Shown here: piece after piece, positions 1 through 10,447 of the stretch
Layout: the number at the start of each line of letters is the position of its first letter
Numbering within the stretch: the first letter of the stretch is position 1
NCBI RefSeq assembly: GCF_005484805.1
Contig: NZ_CP039432.1
Coordinates: 248,001 to 312,000 of the forward strand
Length of the DNA stretch: 64,000 nucleotides
Reading direction: 5' to 3'
DNA from: Rhodococcus sp. SGAir0479
GTDB taxonomy: Bacteria; Actinomycetota; Actinomycetes; Mycobacteriales; Mycobacteriaceae
Notes under the pieces: generated by a model
The model's database searches: none
Told to the model about the DNA's origin: nothing
Seen by the model: only the letters and a program-made list of their open reading frames with translations
Made by a program: the position numbers and the translations under genes

Positions 1-321
1 TAGATCGTCCACCGTCCGCAGGCGGGAACCCGCGACGCTGCGGCCGGGGTCGCCGAGTAGATCCACGGCGTATACGCGATGCGTCGCGGCGAGCTCGCCC
101 GCGACGGCGAACCACGACGTGGACGACGCTCCAGCACCCGGTAAGAGCACCACCGGCGTCCCGTCGTCCGGACCGCACACGTTGACGTGCGTGACTCCGT
201 GCCGAGTCGTCACCGAACGTCCGACAACGGGGGCGGCCCACTTGTCGAGCACCCGGTCGTATCGGTCGAAGTACTCCTGTCCGGCCGGCGTCGCGGCGAA
301 GCCGTTCGTCGTCATTTCCAT
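1..321 (-). CDS. Alpha/beta hydrolase, N-terminal part (runs off the window)
   Basis: Reading leftward from an ATG at 321 gives about 107 residues before the window ends. After a short N-terminal helix come TPVVLLPGAGASSTSWF and a later YAVDLLGDPGRS. These match the first strands of alpha/beta hydrolases: the HG-type oxyanion loop is here PGAGAS, and YAVDLLGDPG is the typical strand before the nucleophile elbow. The catalytic Ser, Asp and His lie outside the window, so activity cannot be judged. A second ATG at 315 is also possible. The gene is divergent from the MarR gene at 398, which is a common arrangement for a MarR-controlled target. The substrate is unknown. Confidence 0.75.
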   Translation of the reverse strand, partial: MEMTTNGFAATPAGQEYFDRYDRVLDKWAAPVVGRSVTTRHGVTHVNVCGPDDGTPVVLLPGAGASSTSWFAVAGELAATHRVYAVDLLGDPGRSVAGSRLRTVDDL

Positions 322-339
322 CGTGCACCCCTCCGAATT

Positions 340-373
340 CTCTCGATGATCGAGAGGTTAGACTATCGAGATA
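340..373. promoter_or_regulatory. Probable MarR operators between divergent genes
   Basis: A perfect 17-bp palindrome, arms CTCTCGAT and ATCGAGAG around one G, lies at 340-356. A related half site, TATCGAGATA, follows at 364-373. Both sit in the 76-bp gap between the hydrolase and the MarR gene, where MarR dimers normally bind to repress both directions. Assigning them to this MarR is inference. Confidence 0.6.
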
Positions 374-397
374 AAACCGTCGAGGATCGGAGCCGAA

Positions 398-868
398 GTG
401 ACCCACTCCCGCGACCGCGAGGCCATGGCGTACGTGCACCGCCTCCGGGCGCTGACCGTCGAACTGAATCTCCTGGGTTCGGAGTTCGCGACGCGGAACG
501 GCCTGCATTCCACCGATCTTCAGGCGTTGATCTGCCTGTTGGACGCCGTGCGGTCGGGTACCCCGCCCACGCCCGGGTGGCTCGGCAGCCAGCTCGGTAT
601 CAGTTCGGCGTCCACGACCGCCTTGGTCGATCGCCTCGAGGCCACCGGGCTGCTCGCACGGACACGGGACACCGAGGATCGTCGTCGCGTGCTGGTGACG
701 GTCACCCCGCGGGCCGAGGAACTCGGGTGGTCGTTCTTCGGTCCGCTGATCGGGCGAGTGGTGGACGTGATCGATACCTTCTCGCCGGGGGAGCAGCAGA
801 CGATCTCCACGTTCCTCGCTCGTATGCAGGATGCAGCGTCCGACGCTCGCGACTTGCACCGGTCCTGA
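398..868 (+). CDS. MarR family transcriptional regulator
   Basis: The protein has 156 residues, the usual MarR length. It has an N-terminal dimerisation helix, then a winged helix-turn-helix at about residues 60-100: GWLGSQLGISSASTTALVDR is the HTH, followed by LEATGLLARTRDTEDRR, the conserved DxRxx wing. A C-terminal dimer helix ends the protein. It starts at a GTG. It probably represses itself and the divergent hydrolase through the palindrome at 340-356. Its ligand cannot be read from the sequence; related proteins sense phenolics or oxidants. Confidence 0.88.
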   Translation: MTHSRDREAMAYVHRLRALTVELNLLGSEFATRNGLHSTDLQALICLLDAVRSGTPPTPGWLGSQLGISSASTTALVDRLEATGLLARTRDTEDRRRVLVTVTPRAEELGWSFFGPLIGRVVDVIDTFSPGEQQTISTFLARMQDAASDARDLHRS

Positions 869-927
869 TCTTCGCTCGCGGCGGCACTTCTTGGGCCGCA
901 GCGCCCTCGGGTACGTCTGGTCACGCC

Positions 928-968
928 GTTGTAGCCGACACCCATACCCTTCGGATGTCGGCTGCAAC
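928..968. terminator. Hairpin between MarR and the DUF222 gene
   Basis: Stem 928-940 pairs with 956-968 (GTTGTAGCCGACA against TGTCGGCTGCAAC, one G-T wobble). It lies between two convergent genes, where a bidirectional terminator is expected. No clear T tract follows. Confidence 0.45.
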
Positions 969-1006
969 GGTTTCAGGGCCGTTGTGGCGTCGTCGCTCTC
1001 CCTCGA

Positions 1007-2348
1007 TTACGCCGCATGGGGTCCGGCGCGGTTGTGCGCGGGCATGGGTTTCTTGTCTGGGTCCACCAGTGATGGTGGGGTGAACCAGGGGTGGTGGTCG
1101 GGGCCGATCTGCACTTCCCAGTGGGAGTGGTGGAGGAGCCGGTGGTGGTACCGGCAGAGTAGGACGAGGTTGTCGAGGTCGGTGGGTCCGCCGTCGGCCC
1201 AGTGATGGATGTGGTGACCTTCGCAGTGGGCGGGCGGGGCGCCGCAGCCGGGGAAGGCGCAGCCGTGGTCGCGGGCGATCAGCGCCCGGCGCTGCTTCTT
1301 GGACACGGTTCTGGTGGTGCGGCCCAGGTTCAGCGGTACACCGTCGTCCATCACGACCGGGGTGAGGTGGCAGTCGCAGGCGAGGCGGCGGGCGGTGGCG
1401 ATGGTCAGCGGTCCGAGGTGCGGTAGGCGGGAAACATCCTTACCGTGAAATTCGCTGCTGCCGAACAGGTTCTGTGTGTCGGCGTCCCTGTCTCGGCTTA
1501 ACCACGCATCGTGGTCGTGGTCGTGGTCGTGGTCGGTGCGGGCGAGGTCGCGGGCGTTCACGTGCAACGACAGGTGCGGCTTCTCGCCGCCCTCGATGGG
1601 TGCCTCACCCGAGTCGAGGTAGCGGCGCAGGATTTCGGCGAACGCGTCCGCGCGGCGCTGTCCCGCGGTCCGCGTCGCGGCGGGGTCGTCGTTCGGGTTC
1701 CGCGGTTTCGTCAGCGCGGACAGCGCCGTCAGCAACATCTCGCCGGTGACGGCATCCAAGTCACCCTTCACCGCCACGCGCCCGTTCAACGTCTTCGAGG
1801 CGTGGAACTCGTTGCGGTCGGCGTCCTCACTGGGCGGGAGTTCGTCGGATTCGAAGATCCGCTCGAGCCGCGAGATGCAGGTGCGCACACTCACCGTGGT
1901 CGCCGCCGGGTTGGCGGCGCAGTCGAGTAGTACCTGCCGACACGACGGAAGGGCCTCGTTCGGCATGCCACGCGGCGGTTGTCCGCAGAACTTGGTGATC
2001 AGAGCGGCATGCTCGCCGGAGATGGCCCCTGCGTTGAAAAGCATCAGCGACATCCGGTTCACGCCGCAACGCCTTCCCCAACGCCAGAATCCGGGCCGCG
2101 GCAGGCACTTCCAGCAACGTATTGGCGGCAAGCCACTGCTTCACGCTACGAAACCCCAGCGTGTCGAACGAGACTGCACGCTCGTCGATTTCGACCACAG
2201 CCGTCACGCGCAGGGCTTCGAGCTGCTCGATCAGACGCGAGAGATCAACCGTCGTGCGCACCAGGTCCAACTCGGCCAGCCCCCGCACGTCATCGTGACT
2301 CAGCTCGATGAGCGCAGCAGCTGCGGTATTGAGTCCCCCCGGATTCAT
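1007..2348 (-). pseudogene. DUF222 / HNH endonuclease protein, frameshifted
   Basis: This actinobacterial family has an N-terminal DUF222 domain and a C-terminal HNH nuclease domain. Reading starts at an ATG at 2348 and runs through the DUF222 part. It then shifts frame at an AAAA run (2037-2040; TTTT on the coding strand). Removing one T restores the expected DAFNAGAISGEHAALI reading. The second part (to 1007) carries the intact HNH motif: CAFPGCG, then HCEGHHIHHWADGGPTDLDNLVLLCRYHHRLLH. Between the two domains lies a His-Asp repeat, DHDHDHDHD. These genes are multicopy and their role is unknown; some are linked to introns or mobile elements. The single indel in a homopolymer could be real or a sequencing error. 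Confidence 0.8.
1508..1540. repeat. GTGGTC hexamer microsatellite inside the DUF222/HNH gene
   Basis: Four to five head-to-tail copies of a GTGGTC hexamer encode an alternating His-Asp stretch on the minus strand. In-frame slippage here would change protein length without breaking the frame. Confidence 0.7.
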
Positions 2349-2433
2349 GACACGAGTCTAGTTCGAACTGGTGTTCGAGTCAATGCGTGGTCAAGTTCTT
2401 CGGTCCTACGCCGTCGACGTCGCGTTCGCGAGG

Positions 2434-2943
2434 TCAGTACTGCGCCGGCGAGGGCATCGGCTGCTGCTGGCCCTCGACGCGGAAGTCCGCGAAATCGAAC
2501 CCGGGCACGACGATGCAGCTGACGAGGCCCGGCTCGTCGCCGACGGGCCGGGCTCGCTGCCACGTGCGCGGCGGGATCGCGACTTGTGGGCTCTCACCGG
2601 ACGAGATGTCCGGTCCGAGAACATGGCTCGTGACGGGGCCGGGCGCGTCGCCGTCCTCGCCGAGTTCGAGCAGGAGCGGACTTCCTCGGTGGTACAGCCA
2701 GATCTCCGTGCCGCGCACCGTGTGCCACGCAGACTGTCGGCCGGGTTCGAGTAGAAACAGGATGGCCGTTCCGGCGGACCGCGCCCCGCCGAACATGTTC
2801 GGCAACGCGACGCCGGGCAGTTCGATGTCGCTACGCCAGGTCTCGACGTACCAGCCCCCCTCGGGGTGCGGGGCGAGGTCGAGGCCTGCGGCCCAGTCGG
2901 GAAGATCGGTCACGAGACCATGATGTACCGATCGGTCTCGCAT
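2434..2943 (-). CDS. Cupin (DUF985/cupin_5-like) protein
   Basis: 169 residues forming one beta-barrel cupin domain of the DUF985 type. HPEGGWYVETWRS near the N-terminus, AILFLLEPGRQSAWHTVRGTEIWLYHRG in the middle and QVAIPPRTWQRARP towards the end are the characteristic blocks. The conserved His/Glu residues could bind a metal. No enzymatic role has been fixed for this family. It is a single gene, convergent with no neighbour and separated by about 30 bp from the flavin monooxygenase on the same strand, so co-transcription with it is possible. Confidence 0.8.
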   Translation of the reverse strand: MRDRSVHHGLVTDLPDWAAGLDLAPHPEGGWYVETWRSDIELPGVALPNMFGGARSAGTAILFLLEPGRQSAWHTVRGTEIWLYHRGSPLLLELGEDGDAPGPVTSHVLGPDISSGESPQVAIPPRTWQRARPVGDEPGLVSCIVVPGFDFADFRVEGQQQPMPSPAQY

Positions 2944-2976
2944 TGCTACAGCCGCGTCCGGTGGCGGATGCCGACC

Positions 2977-4047
2977 TCACCGCTCCAGGAACTGTGTCAG
3001 CTCCCGCGCGGCGGCCCGGCCCGCCCGGTTGGCGCCGATCGTCGACGCCGACGGCCCGTAGCCGACGAGGTGGACGCGGGGATCGGCCGCCACCTGTGTC
3101 GCGAGTCGGCCCGTCATGGTGATGCCGCCGCCCGGGCCACGCAGTCGCAGCGGCGCCAGATGGTCGAGGGACGAGCGGAACCCGGTGCACCACAGGATGA
3201 CGTCGGCGCGTTGCTCTGTTCCGTCGGGCCACCGCACGCCCGTCTCGGTGATCTCGGAGAACATCGGAAGTCGCCGCAGCACACCCCGTTCCTTCGCTGC
3301 TCGGATCGCCGGGGTGACGGGCAGCCCGGTCACGGACACCACGGAGCCCGGCGGCAGCCCGCGGCGCACTCGGTCCTCGACGAGCGCCACTGCCGCCCGT
3401 CCGATCTCGGGCGTGAACGGCTCCTCCCGGAACTGCGGTTCGCGGCGAGTGACCCACGTGGTGGAGGTGACGCACGAGATCTCGTCGAGCAACTGGACGG
3501 CGGAGATGCCGCCGCCCACCACGAGCACGTGTTCACCCTCGAACTCGCGCGCGGAGCGGTAGTCGCGGGTGTGGAGCTGCCGGCCGGCGAATCGCTCGGC
3601 ACCGGGCACGGACGGCACGAACGGCCTTTCCCACGTGCCCGTGGCGTTGACGAGCCCGCGGGTCCGATACGTGCCCTCGGCGGTCTCCACGGCAAGCCGC
3701 TCCCCGCGATCGCACACGACCGTCGCGTGCACCGGCCGGTGCACGGGGAGTTCGAACCGCTTCTCGTAGAGCCCGTAGTAGTGGGGGACGGCCTCGGCGG
3801 CCTGCACCGTCTCGGTGTCGGGTCCGAGCGTCTCGGCGAAGGGCATCCCCGGCAGGTCGTGCACGCCGTTGACGGTCCGGAGCGTGAGCGACGGCCACCG
3901 GAACTGCCACGCGCCGCCCGGGCGGGGCGCATGGTCGAGAACTACGAAATCGCCTTCCGGCTCGAGGCCGGCGCGGCGCAGGTGGTACGCGGTGGACAGG
4001 CCGGCCTGGCCGGCCCCGATCACCACCACCTCGAGCTCGGTGTCCAT
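2977..4047 (-). CDS. FAD-dependent monooxygenase / oxidoreductase (CzcO/FMO-like)
   Basis: 356 residues from an ATG at 4047, chosen because GGAG lies five bases upstream and the Rossmann motif follows at once: VVVIGAGQAGLSTAYHL binds FAD. A second dinucleotide motif, VLVVGGGISAVQLLDEI at about residue 165, would bind NADPH. The layout fits flavin monooxygenases of the CzcO/YhhW type that oxygenate ketones, amines or sulfides with NADPH and O2. The true FMO or BVMO fingerprint is not obvious, so the substrate is open. Upstream in-frame starts at 4065 and 4083 exist but have poorer ribosome sites. It lies divergent from echA6. Confidence 0.82.
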   Translation of the reverse strand: MDTELEVVVIGAGQAGLSTAYHLRRAGLEPEGDFVVLDHAPRPGGAWQFRWPSLTLRTVNGVHDLPGMPFAETLGPDTETVQAAEAVPHYYGLYEKRFELPVHRPVHATVVCDRGERLAVETAEGTYRTRGLVNATGTWERPFVPSVPGAERFAGRQLHTRDYRSAREFEGEHVLVVGGGISAVQLLDEISCVTSTTWVTRREPQFREEPFTPEIGRAAVALVEDRVRRGLPPGSVVSVTGLPVTPAIRAAKERGVLRRLPMFSEITETGVRWPDGTEQRADVILWCTGFRSSLDHLAPLRLRGPGGGITMTGRLATQVAADPRVHLVGYGPSASTIGANRAGRAAARELTQFLER

Positions 4048-4220
4048 CCCGCTCCGTTCTGTCATAGCCTGAGTCAGCCGCAACGCTCACGACGGCGCCG
4101 TTGTTCCGCGGCAACCGGCGTGTCTGTGAACGCTGTGTAACAGGTTCTGTTCGGACAGCGCCCGCCGGGCACCGTCCACCGGGGGCGGCGCCTCGCACCC
4201 GAGAAAGCGAGTGGAGCCAC

Positions 4221-4952
4221 ATGATCGGGACCAGCCGCGACGGCCACGTGATCACGCTCGAGTTGCAGCGCCCGGAACGGCGGAACGCGCTCAACACCGA
4301 ATTGTGCATCGCGCTCCGCGAGGCGCTCGAGAAGGCCGTCGCGGACGAGGCTCGGGCGATCGTGCTCACCGGGCAGGGTTCGGCCTTCTGTGCGGGCGCC
4401 GACCTGTCCGGGGACGTCTACGCCGAGGGCTTCACGGACCATCTGCTCGGGATGCTGCACACCATCGATTCGATCCCGGTCCCGGTGATCGCCGCGGTGA
4501 ACGGTCCTGCTGTCGGTGCCGGTACCCAGCTCGCGCTGGCGTCCGACCTGCGAGTCGTCGCGCCCGAGGCGCGGTTCGGGGTTCCCGCCGCGAAGCTCGG
4601 CATCACGGTCGACAAGTGGACGGTGCGGCGTCTGGTGTCGCTCGTCGGCGGCGGTCCGGCCCGGACGATACTGCTGGGCGCCGAGACGATCACGGCCGAC
4701 GAGGCTTTCGCGCGAGGGCTCGCGAACAAGATCGGTGACCTGGTGACGGCGCAGGAGTGGGCCCGGACCATCGCCGAGCTCGCCCCCCTGTCGGTGCGAC
4801 ACCTCAAGCTGGTCCTCAACGACGACGGCACCGGCGAACCGCAGACCGAGGCGCAGCTGGCGGCGCTGTACGCGGCGTGGGGCAGCGAGGACGCGCAGGA
4901 AGCACGCATGGCACGGCTCGAGAAGCGGGCGCCGCAGTTCCGGGGTCGGTAG
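4221..4952 (+). CDS. echA6: EchA6-like enoyl-CoA hydratase-fold protein
   Basis: 243 residues of crotonase fold. VLTGQGSAFCAGADLSGD forms the CoA and oxyanion loop, and NGPAVGAGTQLALASDLRVVAPEARFG the second. The two glutamates that catalyse hydration in true crotonases are not where they should be: the sequence reads GTQLAL and VPAAKLG. This is the state of M. tuberculosis EchA6 (Rv0905), an essential, catalytically inactive protein that binds long-chain acyl-CoA and feeds it to FAS-II for mycolic acid synthesis. The downstream MBL and CtpE genes reproduce the Rv0905-Rv0906-Rv0908 order, which supports the assignment. Start ATG has GTGGAG upstream. Confidence 0.85.
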   Translation: MIGTSRDGHVITLELQRPERRNALNTELCIALREALEKAVADEARAIVLTGQGSAFCAGADLSGDVYAEGFTDHLLGMLHTIDSIPVPVIAAVNGPAVGAGTQLALASDLRVVAPEARFGVPAAKLGITVDKWTVRRLVSLVGGGPARTILLGAETITADEAFARGLANKIGDLVTAQEWARTIAELAPLSVRHLKLVLNDDGTGEPQTEAQLAALYAAWGSEDAQEARMARLEKRAPQFRGR

Positions 4953-4964
4953 GGGGATCGAACG

Positions 4965-6062
4965 ATGATCGGTAGACGACTGCTCGTCGCGGCGGCGGCC
5001 GCGGGCGCCGGCTGGGTGGCTCGAGCCGCGTGGGGAACGGTGCCGGCGCTCGGTGCGTCCCGCTCGGCAATCCGGCCGTACGCGGCGGGCTCACCGCGCT
5101 ACCGCGACAACCGATTCCACAATTCCGAGCCCAGTTCTTCGCTTCCGTCCGGATCACAGTCGGGTCTGGCGAAGGCGTTCCTCACCCGCGGGGCCACCGG
5201 CCGGCCCCGTCGCGCGATCCCGCTGGCGGCGCCACTGGCCCCGACCGCCGCGGGCGAACTGGCCGTCACGTGGCTCGGGCACGCGACCGCGCTGATCGAG
5301 ATCGACGGGCGCCGAGTGCTCACGGATCCGGTGTGGAGCGATCGCGTCTCGCCGTCGGCGGTCCTGGGCCCGGCCCGGATGCATCCGATGCCGATGGCGC
5401 TCGAGGATCTGCCGACGATCGATGCCGTCGTCGTCTCGCACGACCACTACGACCACCTCGACCAGTCCACCGTCGTGCGGCTGGCCCGGACGCAGTCCAC
5501 GATCTTCGTCGTGCCCGTCGGGGTGGGCGCGCATCTCCGTCGGTGGGGCGTTCCGGCCGACCGGGTCGTGGAGCTGGACTGGGACGAGAGCACCGAGGTC
5601 GCCGGGCTGACGCTGACCTGCACGGAGGCCCGTCACTTCTCCGGGCGCGGGCTCGCCCGCGACACCACGTTGTGGGCGTCGTGGGTGATCGCGGGACCGC
5701 GCCGCACGGTGTTCTTCGGCGGCGACTCCGGCTACACGACGCGTTTCGCCGACATCGGTCGCCGGTACGGCCCGTTCGACGTCACGCTGCTGCCGGTCGG
5801 GGCGTACGACGAGCGCTGGCCGGACATCCACATGAACCCCGAGGAGGCCGTGCGTGTCCACCTCGACGTCGACGGCGGACTGCTGATCCCCATTCACTGG
5901 GCCACGTTCAACCTGGCCTTCCATCCGTGGGACGAACCGATCACCCGGCTGCTCGACGCGGCTGCCGACGCCGGCGTGACCATGAGCGTTCCGATGGTGG
6001 GTCAGCGCATCGACGGTGTGCGCCCACCCGAGCAGAAGCCGTGGTGGCAGGGCCTGGCCTGA
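4965..6062 (+). CDS. MBL-fold metal-dependent hydrolase (Rv0906-like)
   Basis: 365 residues with an N-terminal hydrophobic, Ala-rich stretch (residues 6-25) that may be a signal or membrane anchor. The metallo-beta-lactamase core has [11 protein letters not shown] (HxHxDH, two metal sites), [16 protein letters not shown] and a terminal PIHWATF histidine. The layout resembles the UlaG/NAPE-phospholipase D-like branch and M. tuberculosis Rv0906. It begins 13 bp after echA6, so the two are probably one operon. It likely acts on a phospholipid or other phosphodiester at the envelope; this is inferred from the family. Confidence 0.83.
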   Translation: MIGRRLLVAAAAAGAGWVARAAWGTVPALGASRSAIRPYAAGSPRYRDNRFHNSEPSSSLPSGSQSGLAKAFLTRGATGRPRRAIPLAAPLAPTAAGELAVTWLGHATALIEIDGRRVLTDPVWSDRVSPSAVLGPARMHPMPMALEDLPTIDAVVVSHDHYDHLDQSTVVRLARTQSTIFVVPVGVGAHLRRWGVPADRVVELDWDESTEVAGLTLTCTEARHFSGRGLARDTTLWASWVIAGPRRTVFFGGDSGYTTRFADIGRRYGPFDVTLLPVGAYDERWPDIHMNPEEAVRVHLDVDGGLLIPIHWATFNLAFHPWDEPITRLLDAAADAGVTMSVPMVGQRIDGVRPPEQKPWWQGLA

Positions 6063-6129
6063 GCGTCGACGCCGGCCACATCGCGGACCTTCCGACGTGC
6101 CGTCACGGAGGTGGAATAGCCTTCGTGTC

Positions 6130-8595
<2,466 letters not shown>

Positions 8596-8704
8596 CCACG
8601 GCGCCGGGCCCCGAGATCGACAGGTGCGTGGACACGTGTCGAGTGATACCGTCCGGACGGCCGTTCAACCGTTCGGTCATCGGGGGACGGGGTGGAGGTC
8701 GGGC

Positions 8705-9355
8705 GTGGCCCAGCAGGCGCGTGCGGTGGCGACCAGGCAGCAGATCGTCTCGTGCGCCGCGTCGGCCTTCGATCGGTTCGGTTACTACGGCGCGCGGGTC
8801 GAGGAGATCGTCGAGAGCGCGCGGATCACGAAGGGCGCGCTGTACTTCCACTTCGGCTCCAAGGAGGGCCTCGCGCAGTGGATCAGCGACGAACAGCACC
8901 GCATTGCGGTCACCACGACCGACGCGATCGCCGCCACCGACGCGCCGGCCCTCGAACAGGTGGTGATGCTGTGCCACGAGATCGCGCGGCAGACCGTCGC
9001 CGACCCGGTCGTCCGCGCCGGCATCAGACTGACGCTCGAGCGGGGCACGTCCGCCGCCGGCGGTACCGGACCCGACCCGTACCGGGCGTGGACGGACGGC
9101 TGCACCCGGTTGGTCCGGCGGGCGATCGAGCAGGGCGACATCGCCGACTACGTCTCACCGCACGTTCTCGCCCGGCACCTGATCGGCGCGGTCACGGGGG
9201 CCCAACTGGCGTCGCGGGTGGGCACCCTGTTCGCCGATCTCGAGCACCGGGTGGACGAGATTTGGCAGGTATTGCTGCCGGGGATCGTCCCGGCCGGCCG
9301 TCACGATCGGATCCGGTCGGTCAGCACGGCACGGTGGTGTGCCTCCGGGGTGTGA
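8705..9355 (+). CDS. TetR family regulator (gamma-butyrolactone-receptor-like)
   Basis: 216 residues from a GTG at 8705 (GGAGG-like site upstream). The N-terminal HTH reads TRQQIVSCAASAFDRFGYYGARVEEIVESARITKGALYFHFGSKEGLAQW, close to the ScbR/ArpA-type receptors of Streptomyces and to their rhodococcal relatives. The C-terminal ligand domain ends near residue 200. Actinobacterial members of this subgroup often sense butanolide or other small signals, but no butanolide synthase is seen nearby. It sits between ctpE and a thioesterase on the same strand, so it may have been inserted into the conserved ctpE block. Confidence 0.8.
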   Translation: MAQQARAVATRQQIVSCAASAFDRFGYYGARVEEIVESARITKGALYFHFGSKEGLAQWISDEQHRIAVTTTDAIAATDAPALEQVVMLCHEIARQTVADPVVRAGIRLTLERGTSAAGGTGPDPYRAWTDGCTRLVRRAIEQGDIADYVSPHVLARHLIGAVTGAQLASRVGTLFADLEHRVDEIWQVLLPGIVPAGRHDRIRSVSTARWCASGV

Positions 9356-9422
9356 GTCCGGCCTCGGTATCGTCCTCGTGACGTGCAGGCTGCACATCAG
9401 TGCATGCGGGAGTGAGGCTTCG

Positions 9423-10109
9423 GTGACGGAATCGATCGACGGGCAGCAGGGGCTCTACGTGTTCGAGGAGCTGACGGACGAGGAGATCGCCCGGGAAGCC
9501 GACCTCTACGGCGACCTCACCGGCGGTGTACGGGACCTGGTCGAGCTCGCGCTCGCGACCGAATCCGACGAGGACGACATCCGCCGGGCCCGTGAACACA
9601 TCGAGGCCGCGAAGCGGCTGCTGGAGAAGAAGACCCGTCCGCACCCGTACGGGGTGCGGTGGAACGCGTCCGGAAACCGGCGCGCGTGGGGCAATGCCGT
9701 GGTGGGGCTGCGGAACGCGATCGCACCGCCGCTGCACATCCGGCGCGAGGAGGGCGGTCTCGTCTGGGCGGAGGTCGAGCTCGGGATGGCGTACGAGGGG
9801 CCCGCGGGGCTGACCCACGGCGGTATCTCGGCGCTCCTGCTCGACCAGGTCCTGGGCGAGGCCGCCGAGCACGGAGGCGCCCCGGGCATGACCGGGACAC
9901 TGACGCTGCGGTACCGGCGGCCCACCCCGTTGGGCAAGCTCCGCGCGGAGGCTCGGGTGGACCGGATCGAGGGCGTCAAGACGTTCGTCACCGGCCACAT
10001 CGCCGGCCCGGACGGTGTCTGCGTCGAGGCGGAGGGCATCTTCATCCTCCCGCGGTGGGCGCGGGCGGCCGACGGGACCAGCCCACTGCCGGTGCCCGGC
10101 CAGGCCTGA
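9423..10109 (+). CDS. PaaI/hotdog-fold thioesterase
   Basis: 228 residues. The C-terminal half is a hotdog domain: YEGPAGLTHGGISALLLDQVLGEA is the PaaI signature, where HGG helps bind acyl-CoA and the Asp acts as base. MTGTLTLRYRRPTPLG is the following core strand. The N-terminal 90 residues are mostly acidic helix and are extra compared with minimal PaaI enzymes. The GTG start at 9423 has a weak ribosome site. It would hydrolyse acyl-CoA esters in the cytoplasm; chain length cannot be told. Confidence 0.82.
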   Translation: MTESIDGQQGLYVFEELTDEEIAREADLYGDLTGGVRDLVELALATESDEDDIRRAREHIEAAKRLLEKKTRPHPYGVRWNASGNRRAWGNAVVGLRNAIAPPLHIRREEGGLVWAEVELGMAYEGPAGLTHGGISALLLDQVLGEAAEHGGAPGMTGTLTLRYRRPTPLGKLRAEARVDRIEGVKTFVTGHIAGPDGVCVEAEGIFILPRWARAADGTSPLPVPGQA

Positions 10110-10159
10110 GCTGTCGCCGCCGCGGGCGGATCCGCAGGAGTTCCGCAAGAATGGTGACC

Positions 10160-10351
10160 ATGGGATTCATGGATTCGGTCAAGGGCCTCGTCAACAAGGG
10201 CCAGGAGCTCGCCTCGGAGCACTCCGACAAGGTGCAGAACGTGATCGACAAGGCGGCGGGCATCGCCGACGACAAGACCGGCGGCAAGTACAGCGAGAAG
10301 ATCGACAAGGCTGCCGAGGCCGCCAAGAAGGTCGTACCGCCGAAGGAGTGA
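10160..10351 (+). CDS. Rv0909-like small antitoxin-family protein
   Basis: 63 residues, highly charged and helical: MGFMDSVKGLVNKGQELA, then KVQNVIDKAAGIADDKTGG and KYSEKIDKAAEAAKKVV. This matches M. tuberculosis Rv0909, annotated as the antitoxin partner of the SRPBCC protein Rv0910. In M. tuberculosis the pair is adjacent; here the Rv0910-like gene is 10 kb away at 20283. The start MGF is preferred by similarity to Rv0909; an in-frame ATG nine bases earlier (10151) has the better-spaced GGAG. A hairpin terminator follows. Confidence 0.75.
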   Translation: MGFMDSVKGLVNKGQELASEHSDKVQNVIDKAAGIADDKTGGKYSEKIDKAAEAAKKVVPPKE

Positions 10352-10383
10352 CGGACGCGGGGCAGTGATCGCCCGCGCGCGAT

Positions 10384-10419
10384 CGCGGGTGCCGGCGCTC
10401 CACCGCGCCGGCGCCCGCG
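10384..10419 (+). terminator. Hairpin terminator after the Rv0909-like gene
   Basis: A 15-bp stem with one mismatch: CGCGGGTGCCGGCGC at 10384-10398 pairs with 10405-10419. It lies 32 bp after the stop codon and before the antiporter gene. There is no T tract, as is usual in actinobacteria. Confidence 0.55.
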
Positions 10420-10447
10420 ACGGCCCTGAGCGCGGCACAATCGACGC

